Shown piece by piece: positions 1 through 5,636 of a DNA stretch of 5,902 bases; the first letter of the stretch is position 1, and the number at the start of each line of letters is the position of its first letter. The notes beneath the pieces were generated by a model. It did not search any database. It was not told the origin of the DNA and worked only from the letters and a program-made list of their open reading frames with translations. The stretch spans positions 1 through 5,902 of the forward strand of contig JAHCKI010000166.1 in the NCBI GenBank assembly GCA_026125865.1, in the 5' to 3' direction. The position numbers and the translations under genes were made by a program. The DNA is from Rhodospirillales bacterium. GTDB taxonomy: Bacteria; Pseudomonadota; Alphaproteobacteria; Rhodospirillales; Defluviicoccaceae.

Positions 1-138
1 ATAGTCGGCAACCGATTCCATGATTTCAAAATCGGGATCACTTCCCTCGATGAACATGGTGATTTGGCGATCGAGAACGGCAAGCAGTTGCGAGACATTG
101 GCATGCTCGGCCAACAGCACCTTGATCACCTCCGGCAT
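1..138 (-). CDS. Hemerythrin HHE cation-binding domain protein (N-terminal 46 residues, cut by window edge)
   Basis: This is the beginning of a hemerythrin-like protein. It starts at the ATG at 138 and remains open to base 1. The N-terminus reads MPEVIKVLLAEHANVSQLL and continues with VLDRQITMF and DPDFEIMESVADY. That fits the first helix of the HHE fold, with H12 in the position of the first iron ligand, followed by the loop and the start of helix 2. Family members bind a non-heme di-iron centre and are linked to oxygen or nitric-oxide sensing, iron handling or stress repair. Which applies here cannot be told, because the remaining ligands lie outside the window. A GGGGAAA stretch 7 to 13 bases upstream of the ATG can act as ribosome binding site. 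The 152-bp space before it carries a pair of direct repeats (168-202) that may control it. It is co-directional with the hydrolase gene at 291-959. Confidence 0.75.
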   Translation of the reverse strand, partial: MPEVIKVLLAEHANVSQLLAVLDRQITMFIEGSDPDFEIMESVADY

Positions 139-167
139 ACTTCGTTTCCCCACCACTTTCCAACGGC

Positions 168-202
168 TCGGCCCGTATAACATTGTCGGCCCGTATAACA
201 TT
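168..202. repeat. Two 17-bp direct repeats, 18-bp period, upstream of the hemerythrin gene
   Basis: TCGGCCCGTATAACATT occurs at 168-184 and again, identical, at 186-202, separated by one base. Read on the minus strand (the direction of the hemerythrin gene) each unit is AATGTTATACGGGCCGA and contains TGTTATAC, which resembles an extended -10 element. The repeats lie 30 to 64 bases upstream of the hemerythrin ATG. They could be paired operator sites for a regulator, a duplicated promoter element, or a chance tandem duplication. Identity and position are seen directly; the function is inference. Confidence 0.8.
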
Positions 203-230
203 AAATGACGCAGCGGCTGAATTTCCACCA

Positions 231-236
231 ATTATA
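231..236 (-). promoter_or_regulatory. Candidate -10 box (TATAAT) for the hemerythrin gene
   Basis: The minus strand reads TATAAT exactly, 93 bases upstream of the hemerythrin ATG. No convincing -35 hexamer stands 16 to 18 bases further upstream (the sequence there is around CCCGCA), so this is a weak call. If used, transcription would start near 224 and pass through the direct repeats at 168-202, placing them in the 5' leader. Confidence 0.25.
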
Positions 237-290
237 CCGCACCAACAAAGATTTGCGGGACAATCCTGCTTTTGCGCCAGGACGCAATCC

Positions 291-959
291 TTATCGCAGA
301 TGTTCGTCAAATAGCGCCAACGTACGATCGAGAGCAATTCCGGCCGCATCGGCGCGAAAATCCTTGCGGCGGTCACAATTGAAGCCGTGGCCCGCCCCCT
401 CGTAAACGTAAATGGGAACGTCCGCTACCGCGGATCGGATCGCGTTCACGGTTTCGGGCGGAATTGACGCGTCATCGGCGCCGAAGTGCATGATCACCGG
501 ACACTGGGGGCGTTCGTTCAGCAACTCGACGATATGGCGCCCGTAGTAGCAGGCGGCGCAGGCGATTTCGAGCCGGCAGGCGGCCACCCATACCCACGAA
601 GCGCCCCAGCAATAGCCGACCACGCCGACCTTGCCGTCCGGCCGCAGCGCCTCGGCTGCGGCCCGGATGTCCCGAACCGGCGCATCCCAGCCTATCGCCG
701 CCGCCAGTTCACGGCCTTGTGCAATGCCGGGCTCGTCATAGTCGAGTTCGACGCCCGATCGGACGCGATCGAACAACGCGGGCGCCAAAGCCGCATAGCC
801 CCGCCGGGCATAGCGATCGCAGACATTGCGGATATGGCCGTTGACGCCGAAGATCTCCTGGACGACGACAACCGACCCCTTGCGCTCATGCACGGGGTCG
901 GCCCGATAGGCATCGAGCATGCGTCCGTCGGACGCGGTCAGGCGAATGTTTTCCCCCAT
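291..959 (-). CDS. Dienelactone hydrolase family protein
   Basis: A 222-residue alpha/beta hydrolase, close to the usual length of about 230 to 240 for dienelactone hydrolases. These are cytoplasmic enzymes that open dienelactones or related ester/lactone substrates. The conserved QEIFGVN segment (34-40) contains the family glutamate E35. The nucleophile is C117 in GYCWG (115-119), the acid is probably D163 in GADDASI (160-166), and the histidine is H191 in GAGHGF (188-193). The Cys-Asp-His triad is therefore intact. There is no signal peptide or membrane segment. The ATG at 959 follows a strong Shine-Dalgarno. The gene is divergent from the thioesterase pair and precedes the hemerythrin gene. 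No catechol-degradation genes (chlorocatechol dioxygenase, cycloisomerase) are in the window, so a role in aromatic degradation is not supported. The substrate is unknown, and many family members act on other esters. Confidence 0.93.
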   Translation of the reverse strand: MGENIRLTASDGRMLDAYRADPVHERKGSVVVVQEIFGVNGHIRNVCDRYARRGYAALAPALFDRVRSGVELDYDEPGIAQGRELAAAIGWDAPVRDIRAAAEALRPDGKVGVVGYCWGASWVWVAACRLEIACAACYYGRHIVELLNERPQCPVIMHFGADDASIPPETVNAIRSAVADVPIYVYEGAGHGFNCDRRKDFRADAAGIALDRTLALFDEHLR

Positions 960-964
960 GATCT

Positions 965-970
965 CCTCCT
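965..970 (-). promoter_or_regulatory. Ribosome binding site of the dienelactone hydrolase gene
   Basis: The minus strand reads AGGAGG five bases before the ATG at 959, within a longer GGGAGGAGGAG purine run. It is the strongest Shine-Dalgarno seen in the window and fixes the start of this gene. Confidence 0.75.
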
Positions 971-1027
971 CCCGTCCCTCGATTGTCGCGCATGCGAAAT
1001 GGTACTCGGCAGAACGACAATATGATC

Positions 1028-1033
1028 TATAAT
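1028..1033 (+). promoter_or_regulatory. Candidate -10 box (TATAAT) for the thioesterase pair
   Basis: The 113-bp divergent intergenic region (960-1072) must hold promoters for both the hydrolase and the thioesterase genes. On the plus strand TATAAT occurs exactly at 1028-1033, giving a predicted start near 1040 and a leader of about 33 bases. No good -35 is seen at the right distance (CTCGGC at 1005-1010). The same region holds an 8-bp palindrome, CGCATGCG (989-996), of unknown meaning. No clear minus-strand promoter was found. Confidence 0.3.
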
Positions 1034-1072
1034 CCTTTGCCCGACCACTCTGGATTGTGAGCTTCTTCCGTC

Positions 1073-1564
1073 GTGACTGACTCCGGTCGCCCGCCCGATA
1101 TCGCCCGCATCATCAGGGTCTTTGAGGCCATCCCGCATGCCCGCGAACTGGGCATGCACGTGATCGAGCTGCGCCACGGTCATGGTTTCATGCGCCTCCC
1201 CTACGATGCGCGTTTCATCGGCAATCCGAAAACCGGCGTTCTCCACGGCGGCGTGGTGACCTCGTTCCTCGACACCTTAGGCGGCATGGTGGTGATGGCC
1301 TCGGTGGCGGACGGAACGCCGCTGGCCACGCTCGATCTCCGCATCGACTATCTGCATCCGGCCCGCCCCGGATCCGATATTTTCGGTTCCGCGGAATGTT
1401 ACAAGGTGACCGACAGTGTCGCCTTCGTTCGCGGCTTGGCCTATCACGAGACGTTCCGCGACCCCATCGCCAATTGCACCGCCACCTTCATGCTGGGCGC
1501 AACCGGCTTCACCGGAAAGACCGATACGCCGGGGCCCCCGTCGGGAGGCGGGCAACCATGCTAG
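1073..1564 (+). CDS. PaaI-family hotdog-fold thioesterase, first of a tandem pair
   Basis: A 163-residue protein of the PaaI/YbgC-like hotdog superfamily, whose members hydrolyse acyl-CoA thioesters as cytoplasmic dimers or tetramers. The active-site segment is GVLHGGVVTSFLDTLGG: N51, the HGG turn at 58-60 and the acidic residue D67 sit where PaaI enzymes keep their Asn/His-Gly-Gly/Asp set. It is followed by the strand TLDLRIDYLHPARPG (87-100), typical of the fold. The last 20 residues (TGKTDTPGPPSGGGQPC) are a flexible, glycine/proline-rich tail. The start is the GTG at 1073. The frame is closed by a TGA at 1058, and the next in-frame ATG is residue 28, too far into the domain. No good Shine-Dalgarno precedes the GTG. 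The stop overlaps the next gene by 7 bases, so the pair is probably co-translated. The natural acyl-CoA substrate cannot be deduced. Confidence 0.9.
   Translation: MTDSGRPPDIARIIRVFEAIPHARELGMHVIELRHGHGFMRLPYDARFIGNPKTGVLHGGVVTSFLDTLGGMVVMASVADGTPLATLDLRIDYLHPARPGSDIFGSAECYKVTDSVAFVRGLAYHETFRDPIANCTATFMLGATGFTGKTDTPGPPSGGGQPC
1543..1548 (+). promoter_or_regulatory. Ribosome binding site of the second thioesterase
   Basis: GGGAGG lies inside the 3' end of the first thioesterase gene, nine bases before the ATG at 1558. It decides the start of the second gene: the frame is open further upstream to 1396, but that extension overlaps the first gene out of frame and shows no family similarity. Confidence 0.7.
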
Positions 1565-1983
1565 AAACGATCACCACCCTCAAGAAAAAGGGCGACATCG
1601 CCGCCCTGAACAGCTTGGTGCCCTATGCCGGCGCCGTCGGCTTGGAGGCGTTCGTGGACGACACGGGTCTGGTCACCGTCCTTCGACATCGGGATTCGAA
1701 TGTCGGCAACACACAGATTCCGGCCGTCCATGGCGGTGTCGTCGGCGCCCTGCTCGAACATGCCGCGATCCTGCACCTGCTTGCCGAGACCGAGGTCGCG
1801 GTGGTACCCCGGATCGTCAATCTATCGGTGGATTATCTCAGACCTTGCCTGGCGACCGATACCTTCGCCCGTGGCCGGGTGATCAAGCAGGGCCGGCGTG
1901 TCGCCAATGTGCGCGTGGAAGCCTGGCAGGAAAACCCCGAACGGCCCGTCGCTGCCGCCCACGCCCACTTTCTCCTCGCCTGA
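1558..1983 (+). CDS. PaaI-family hotdog-fold thioesterase, second of a tandem pair
   Basis: A 141-residue PaaI-type hotdog protein. The core segment NTQIPAVHGGVVGALLEHAA (51-70) holds N51, the HGG at 58-60 and an acidic residue at 67. Here that residue is Glu where the partner gene has Asp. The following strand, RIVNLSVDYLRPCLATD (85-101), matches the corresponding strand of the partner. The protein lacks the partner's C-terminal tail and ends right after the last strand (AHAHFLLA). Its ATG overlaps the upstream gene by seven bases, which suggests translational coupling and roughly balanced production of the two proteins. They are diverged paralogues rather than a recent duplication, since most positions differ outside the active-site region. 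A hetero-oligomer is possible but unproven; each could also form its own homo-oligomer. The stop faces the ychF stop across 21 bp. Confidence 0.9.
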   Translation: MLETITTLKKKGDIAALNSLVPYAGAVGLEAFVDDTGLVTVLRHRDSNVGNTQIPAVHGGVVGALLEHAAILHLLAETEVAVVPRIVNLSVDYLRPCLATDTFARGRVIKQGRRVANVRVEAWQENPERPVAAAHAHFLLA

Positions 1984-2004
1984 AGAAAGGCCTCCGGCAC
2001 CACA

Positions 2005-3105
2005 TCAAACGTTGAAGCGAAACAGGATGATGTCGGCGTCCTGCACGACGTAATCGCGCCCTTCCTGGCGCATACAGCCGGCCTCGCGGGCGGCGACCTC
2101 TCCCCCCAATCGCACGAAATCGTCATAGGCGATCGTTTCGGCGCGGATGAAACCTCTCTCGAAATCCGTATGGATGGCGCCGGCGGCCTGTGGCGCCTTG
2201 GTGTTTCGTTGCACCGTCCACGCCCGCGCTTCCTTCGGCCCGGCGGTAAAGAACGTGATGAGGTTCAGGAGGTGATAGCCGGCATGAATGAGGCGAGCGA
2301 GCCCGCTCTCATGCAGACCGAGCGATTCCAAAAGCTGCTGGCGCTCGGCGAGATCATCGATCTCCGCCAACTCCGCTTCGATGCGCGCCGAAATGGCCAG
2401 GCTTTCGGCGCCATCCTCCGCCGCACGCGCCGCAATCGCCGCGGACAAGGCATTGCCATCGGCAACGGCATCCTCCTCGACGTTGCAGACGTACAGCACC
2501 GGTTTCGCCGTCAGCAGCTGCAGCATGCGGAAGGATTTGCGTTCTTCGCCGGCCACTCGGACGGTTCGTGCCGGACGCCCATCCCGCAGCTCAACCAACA
2601 CCCGCTCGACCATGGCCAAGGCGTCGGTGGCCTCGCGATCGCCGCCCCTCGCCCGCTTGGTAAGCGGTGTCACGCGGCGTTCCAAGCTGTCCAGGTCCGC
2701 CAACAGCAATTCCGTCTCGACGATCTCGGCATCGCGCAGCGGATCCACGGTGCCGGACACATGGGTTACGTCGTCGTTTTCGAAGCATCGCAGAACGTGA
2801 ACGATGGCGTCCACCTCGCGAATATTGGCGAGGAATTTATTGCCCAACCCCTCGCCCCGGCTGGCGCCCTTGACCAGGCCGGCGATGTCCACGAACTCCA
2901 ACTGGGTGGGTGTCACTTTGGCCGACTTGGCGATGGCCGAAATGCGGGTGAGACGGTCGTCGGGCACCGCCACCCGACCAACATTGGGCTCGATGGTGGT
3001 GAACGGAAAATTGGCCGCCTCGGCCGCCGCCGTCGCCGTCAGCGCATTGAACAGCGAGGACTTGCCCACATTGGGCAGCCCGACAATGCCGCAGTTAAAG
3101 CCCAT
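2005..3105 (-). CDS. ychF: Redox-regulated/Obg-like ATPase YchF (OLA1 family)
   Basis: A 366-residue YchF, matching the usual length of about 363 to 366. The P-loop is GLPNVGKS (9-16), the switch II motif is DIAG (73-76), and the G4 position reads NVEED (208-212) instead of NKxD. That substitution is known to make this family prefer ATP to GTP. H115 in THVSG corresponds to the family histidine that substitutes for the usual catalytic glutamine. The C-terminal TGS domain spans about 283-366 (FFTAGPKEARAWTV through LFRFNV). YchF associates with ribosomes and is linked to stress and translation control. I chose the ATG at 3105 because family members begin MGFxCGIVGLPNVGKS; a GTG at 3114 would add only three residues. 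GGGTGA ends six bases before the ATG. The start overlaps the end of pth by 11 bases, so it is the last gene of the cluster. Confidence 0.97.
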   Translation of the reverse strand: MGFNCGIVGLPNVGKSSLFNALTATAAAEAANFPFTTIEPNVGRVAVPDDRLTRISAIAKSAKVTPTQLEFVDIAGLVKGASRGEGLGNKFLANIREVDAIVHVLRCFENDDVTHVSGTVDPLRDAEIVETELLLADLDSLERRVTPLTKRARGGDREATDALAMVERVLVELRDGRPARTVRVAGEERKSFRMLQLLTAKPVLYVCNVEEDAVADGNALSAAIAARAAEDGAESLAISARIEAELAEIDDLAERQQLLESLGLHESGLARLIHAGYHLLNLITFFTAGPKEARAWTVQRNTKAPQAAGAIHTDFERGFIRAETIAYDDFVRLGGEVAAREAGCMRQEGRDYVVQDADIILFRFNV

Positions 3106-3748
3106 CGGTCTCACCCGGTTTGCGGTCGGCGGAACCTTCGGCGGGCCGCTCGGATTTTCGTTTGGGCGGGTTCAGCGTCAGCGCCACGCCGCTCATGAAC
3201 GCGGCGTCATCGCCGGCGGCCAGAAGCGGAAACCGGTCGGCGATGGCGTCCAGAAGCGGAACCAGCCAGGTATCGTCGGCCTTGGAAAAATCCTTGAGCA
3301 CGTGCCCAACCACACGGTCCTTGTCACCCGGATGACCGATACCGATGCGGACACGCCGATACGACGGACCGATATGGGCGTGGATGCTGCGCAAGCCGTT
3401 GTGACCGGCGTGGCCGCCCCCCGATTTGCAGCGCACCTTACCGGCGGCCAAATCCAGCTCGTCGTGGAAGACCAGGATGTCCGCGGGCGGAATCTTGTAA
3501 AAACCGGCGGCCGCCACCACAGCGCGGCCGGAATCGTTCATATACGTCATGGGCTTGAGTACACGCACCGTGCGGCCGTCAATGACACCTTCGGACAAGT
3601 CGCCGTGGAAGCGCTTTCGAAACGGCTGGAAACGATGACGGCGGACGATGGAGTCCACCGCCATGAATCCGACGTTGTGACGATTGCGCGCGTATCCGGG
3701 GCCGGGATTGCCGAGCCCGACCACCAGCAAAACGGACGCCGATGCCAT
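3095..3748 (-). CDS. pth: Peptidyl-tRNA hydrolase
   Basis: A 217-residue bacterial Pth, which cleaves the ester bond of peptidyl-tRNAs that drop off the ribosome and so recycles tRNA. The signature VVGLGNPGPGYARNRHNVGF (9-28) holds N14 and the catalytic base H24. KPMTYMNDSG (65-74) carries N71, FHDELDL (94-100) carries D96, and GGGHAGHNGLRS (110-121) carries H116 and N117. These match E. coli N10, H20, N68, D93, H113 and N114, so the active site is complete. Compared with the roughly 194-residue E. coli enzyme it has a charged, probably disordered tail (about 193-217, NPPKRKSERP onward). The end of this tail is encoded by the overlap with ychF. The ATG at 3748 lies five residues before the first conserved strand, and the Shine-Dalgarno is weak. 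It follows rplY with a 21-bp gap, so it is probably co-transcribed. Confidence 0.97.
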   Translation of the reverse strand: MASASVLLVVGLGNPGPGYARNRHNVGFMAVDSIVRRHRFQPFRKRFHGDLSEGVIDGRTVRVLKPMTYMNDSGRAVVAAAGFYKIPPADILVFHDELDLAAGKVRCKSGGGHAGHNGLRSIHAHIGPSYRRVRIGIGHPGDKDRVVGHVLKDFSKADDTWLVPLLDAIADRFPLLAAGDDAAFMSGVALTLNPPKRKSERPAEGSADRKPGETDGL

Positions 3749-3769
3749 CCGTGATAAAGGCGCCTGGGA

Positions 3770-4414
3770 TTAGTCTTCCGATGATCCCGTCTCGGACGCT
3801 ACGGCGGTGCCTTCTTCCTCGCCCTCTTCTTCCTCCTCGGCCGCCGCCACCGTCGGCGCGGCGACGATGACGATAGCTGCTTCCATGTCATCGGTCGTCG
3901 GTTTGACGCCCTCGGGCAGTGCGATATCCTTGAGGTGAATGCCGTCACCGATATCGAGACCGCTAAGGTCGATGGCGATGCTCTGCGGGATCTGACCGGC
4001 AAGACACGACACCGAAATTGAGTGCTGCACGACGTTCAACACGCCGCCTTTCTTGAGGCCGGGGCACTCTTCTTCGTTCTCGAAAACCACTTCGATGTCC
4101 ACATCGACCATGGTGGTCGCGCTGAACCGCATGAAGTCCACGTGCAAAGGCCGCCCATTGATCGGATGGTGTTGGAGGTCACGGGCCAAAACGCGGTGTT
4201 TTTGACCGGCGACATTCAGTTCGAACACACGCGAAAAGAAGCCGGGACCGCGAAGCTGTTTGTGAAGCTCGGTGGGATCGAGGGAGATCGCTACCGGGTC
4301 TTGCTGACCTCCATAGATGATGGCCGGAACGCGGCCGGCCCGGCGCGTCGCGCGCGCACCACCCTTGCCTACCCGCTCCCGCTTCTCGGCGGCGAGGCTT
4401 ACACTTTCTGACAT
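3770..4414 (-). CDS. rplY: 50S ribosomal protein L25/general stress protein Ctc, long form
   Basis: A 214-residue long-form L25 (also called TL5 or Ctc), which binds 5S rRNA in the large ribosomal subunit. The N-terminal L25 domain (about 5-95) opens SLAAEKRERVGKGGARATRR, then GRVPAIIYGG (27-36) and HPINGRPLHVDFMRF (83-97). The C-terminal TL5/CTC beta domain (about 100-188) includes CPGLKKGGVLNVVQHSISV and LPEGVKPTTDD. The protein ends in an acidic tail (193-214, EEEEEGEEEG and onward), common in alphaproteobacterial versions; short forms like E. coli L25 have only the first domain. I chose the ATG at 4414 because a GGAG stands nine bases before it. The earlier ATGs at 4429 and 4435 have no better signal. 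It lies 71 bp after prs and 21 bp before pth in the same direction. Confidence 0.96.
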   Translation of the reverse strand: MSESVSLAAEKRERVGKGGARATRRAGRVPAIIYGGQQDPVAISLDPTELHKQLRGPGFFSRVFELNVAGQKHRVLARDLQHHPINGRPLHVDFMRFSATTMVDVDIEVVFENEEECPGLKKGGVLNVVQHSISVSCLAGQIPQSIAIDLSGLDIGDGIHLKDIALPEGVKPTTDDMEAAIVIVAAPTVAAAEEEEEGEEEGTAVASETGSSED

Positions 4415-4423
4415 TGCAATAGT

Positions 4424-4427
4424 CTCC
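4424..4427 (-). promoter_or_regulatory. Ribosome binding site of rplY
   Basis: The minus strand reads GGAG nine bases before the ATG at 4414 (TGGAGACTATTGCAATG). It selects this ATG over the in-frame ATGs at 4429 and 4435, the first of which lies within four bases of this site. Confidence 0.55.
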
Positions 4428-4441
4428 ATTACCAACGACGA

Positions 4442-4461
4442 CCCGGCCGCGATCCGGGCCG
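4442..4461. repeat. GC-rich inverted repeat in the prs-rplY gap
   Basis: The 71-bp gap holds two overlapping short inverted repeats. CCCGG at 4442-4446 can pair with CCGGG at 4454-4458, or CGGCC at 4444-4448 with GGCCG at 4457-4461. No T-run follows on the minus strand, so this is not a standard intrinsic terminator. It may be a processing or attenuating hairpin between the genes, or simply the result of high GC. A TATAGG on the minus strand (4466-4471) is a poor -10 candidate. Confidence 0.3.
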
Positions 4462-4485
4462 TGGCCGCCTATACCAAAAACTCGA

Positions 4486-5418
4486 TCAGTCGAACAGGGT
4501 TGAAACCGATGATTCCTCGCTGATGCGGCGCATCGCCTCGGCGATCAACGGGGCGACGGTGAGCTGTTCGATGTTGTTGGACACGCGAACCGCTTCCGTC
4601 GCGGCGATACTGTCGGTGATGATCAGCATCGTCATCGGCGACGCGCTCACCCGCGCCACGGCGCCGCCGGAGAGGACGCCATGGGTCGTGTACGCGCATA
4701 CCGATGTGGCGCCGGCATCCACCAGCGCGCGCGCGGCGTTACACAACGTCCCGGCGGAATCAACAATATCATCGATGAGGATGCAGGTACGGTCGCGGAC
4801 GTCACCGATGATGTGCATCACCTCGGAAACACCGGCCCGCTCACGGCGTTTGTCGATGATCGCCAGATCGGTATTGAGCCGGCTGGCGATATTGCGGGCT
4901 CGGACCACGCCGCCGACGTCCGGCGATACGATCATCGCATCCTCGGAATTGAACCGCTCGCGCATATCATCCACGAAGACCGGCGCGGCGAACAGATTGT
5001 CGGTGGGGATATCGAAAAAGCCTTGAATCTGACCGGCATGCAGGTCGACGGTGAGCACCCGGTCGGCGCCCGCCGTAGTGATCAGGTTGGCCACCAGCTT
5101 GGCCGAGATCGGCGTTCGGGGCGCCGACTTGCGGTCCTGCCGGGCATACCCGAAGTAAGGGATCACCGCGGTCACGCGCCGCGCCGATGCCCGCCGCAAC
5201 GCATCCAGGGTAACGAGCAACTCCATGAGGTTGTCGTTGGTGGGATAGGATGTGGACTGGATGACGAAGACATCCTCGCCGCGGACGTTCTCCTGAATCT
5301 CGACAAAAACCTCCATGTCGGAAAACCGGCGTATCAACGCCTTCGCCATGGGTAACTTGAGGTAAGCCGAGATGGCGTCCGCCAGCGGCCGATTACTGTT
5401 ACACGCAACGATTTTCAT
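4486..5418 (-). CDS. prs: Ribose-phosphate pyrophosphokinase (PRPP synthase)
   Basis: A 310-residue class I PRPP synthase, which transfers pyrophosphate from ATP to ribose 5-phosphate. PRPP feeds purine, pyrimidine, histidine, tryptophan and NAD synthesis. The N-terminal FSDMEVFVEIQENVRGEDV (32-50) is typical. The ATP-binding segment YFGYARQDRK spans 88-97. The metal and ribose-phosphate region DLHAGQIQGFFDIPTDNL (125-142) includes H128. The catalytic flexible loop has KRRERAGVSEV (190-200). The PRPP-binding loop DDIVDSAGT (216-224) is the alphaproteobacterial variant of DDMIDTGGT. All key residues are present and the length is normal. The ATG at 5418 gives the family N-terminus (MKIVACNSNRPLA) and is preceded by a modest AGGG about ten bases away. 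The 239-bp structured gap upstream suggests that prs has its own promoter, and rplY, pth and ychF probably follow on the same transcript. Confidence 0.97.
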   Translation of the reverse strand: MKIVACNSNRPLADAISAYLKLPMAKALIRRFSDMEVFVEIQENVRGEDVFVIQSTSYPTNDNLMELLVTLDALRRASARRVTAVIPYFGYARQDRKSAPRTPISAKLVANLITTAGADRVLTVDLHAGQIQGFFDIPTDNLFAAPVFVDDMRERFNSEDAMIVSPDVGGVVRARNIASRLNTDLAIIDKRRERAGVSEVMHIIGDVRDRTCILIDDIVDSAGTLCNAARALVDAGATSVCAYTTHGVLSGGAVARVSASPMTMLIITDSIAATEAVRVSNNIEQLTVAPLIAEAMRRISEESSVSTLFD

Positions 5419-5500
5419 TGCTCATTTGCCCTGTTGACCGGGAGCGAGCGAACGACGCATCCACGCTTCTGCCGACAAACACTTCGTCACCCGGGCGCGG

Positions 5501-5528
5501 AATGTAACAACTCTTGTTTGCGTTGCAA
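5501..5528 (-). promoter_or_regulatory. Candidate prs promoter (TTGCAA, 16 bp, TACATT)
   Basis: On the minus strand TTGCAA (5528-5523) and TACATT (5506-5501) are separated by 16 bases; each hexamer matches four of six consensus positions. Transcription would start near 5494, giving prs a leader of about 75 bases. The -35 overlaps the palindrome at 5526-5537, so a protein bound there could block it. This is a weak pattern-based call. Confidence 0.3.
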
Positions 5529-5537
5529 ACCGGTTTG
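5516..5537. repeat. Alternating inverted repeat and 12-bp palindrome upstream of prs
   Basis: The plus strand reads GTTTGC (5516-5521), GTT, GCAAAC (5525-5530), then CGGTTTG. This gives a 6-bp inverted repeat with a 3-base loop and, overlapping it, a perfect 12-bp palindrome, CAAACCGGTTTG (5526-5537). The central arm can pair with either neighbour. A CCGG-centred palindrome of this kind resembles operators of LacI-family regulators. The minus strand also contains ACGCAAAC, equal to half of the E. coli PurR box, although PurR of that type is not expected in alphaproteobacteria. The function is inferred. Confidence 0.5.
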
Positions 5538-5555
5538 GATGTTTCACCGCCGGTA

Positions 5556-5580
5556 TGACGTTATCCGTCACGCCATGACG
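5556..5580. repeat. Alternating TGACG/CGTCA triplet with exact 10-bp spacing
   Basis: TGACG (5556-5560), CGTCA (5566-5570) and TGACG (5576-5580) follow one another with five-base spacers. The middle arm can therefore pair with the first or the third, forming two mutually exclusive hairpins, or the three arms can lie on one face of the helix as protein sites. The block overlaps the end of the possible small ORF at 5568-5636. The pattern is seen directly; its meaning is unknown. Confidence 0.5.
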
Positions 5581-5636
5581 CAGGTTGCCATCATCGCAAC
5601 AATCATAAACAGAAGCAGATAGATGATATAGGGCAT
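5568..5636 (-). CDS. Possible small hydrophobic peptide ORF (22 aa) between pgeF and prs
   Basis: A short minus-strand frame starts at the ATG at 5636 and ends at the TGA at 5568. The peptide begins MPYIIYLLLFMIVAMM and ends ATCVMA. It has no charged residue and is hydrophobic enough to span a membrane. Fifteen of its 22 codons end in G or C, somewhat more coding-like than the rest of this gap. It also resembles a lipoprotein signal peptide with a cysteine at residue 19 (MATC, a poor lipobox) whose mature part is missing. It could therefore be a tiny membrane protein or the remnant of a broken lipoprotein gene. No Shine-Dalgarno is near: GAGGT lies 18 bases before the ATG. A candidate promoter overlaps its start. 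A chance ORF remains quite possible. Confidence 0.25.
   Translation of the reverse strand: MPYIIYLLLFMIVAMMATCVMA

Noticed and set aside
208..212. Noncanonical NVEE(D) in place of NKxD in the YchF nucleotide pocket (residue numbering of the protein), noticed as a possible defect.
   Set aside because: This is the normal state of the YchF/OLA1 family and explains its ATP preference; it is not an anomaly.
38..376. Minus-strand frame of 112 codons covering the hemerythrin upstream region.
   Set aside because: It overlaps the hydrolase 3' end and the hemerythrin start in another frame and shows no family features.
1396..1557. Upstream extension of the second thioesterase in the same frame.
   Set aside because: It lies out of frame over the first thioesterase, has arginine-rich shadow composition, and the ATG at 1558 has a good ribosome binding site.
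2170..3198. Long open frame (342 codons) on the plus strand opposite ychF.
   Set aside because: It is a shadow on the opposite strand of a clearly conserved gene, a common effect of high-GC codon use, and its translation shows no family similarity.
2804..3754. Open frame of 316 codons on the plus strand opposite ychF and pth.
   Set aside because: It spans two well-supported genes in antisense and has no recognisable domain.
4442..4461. Possible intrinsic terminator between prs and rplY.
   Set aside because: The hairpins are short and no T-run follows on the minus strand, so a terminator is not supported.
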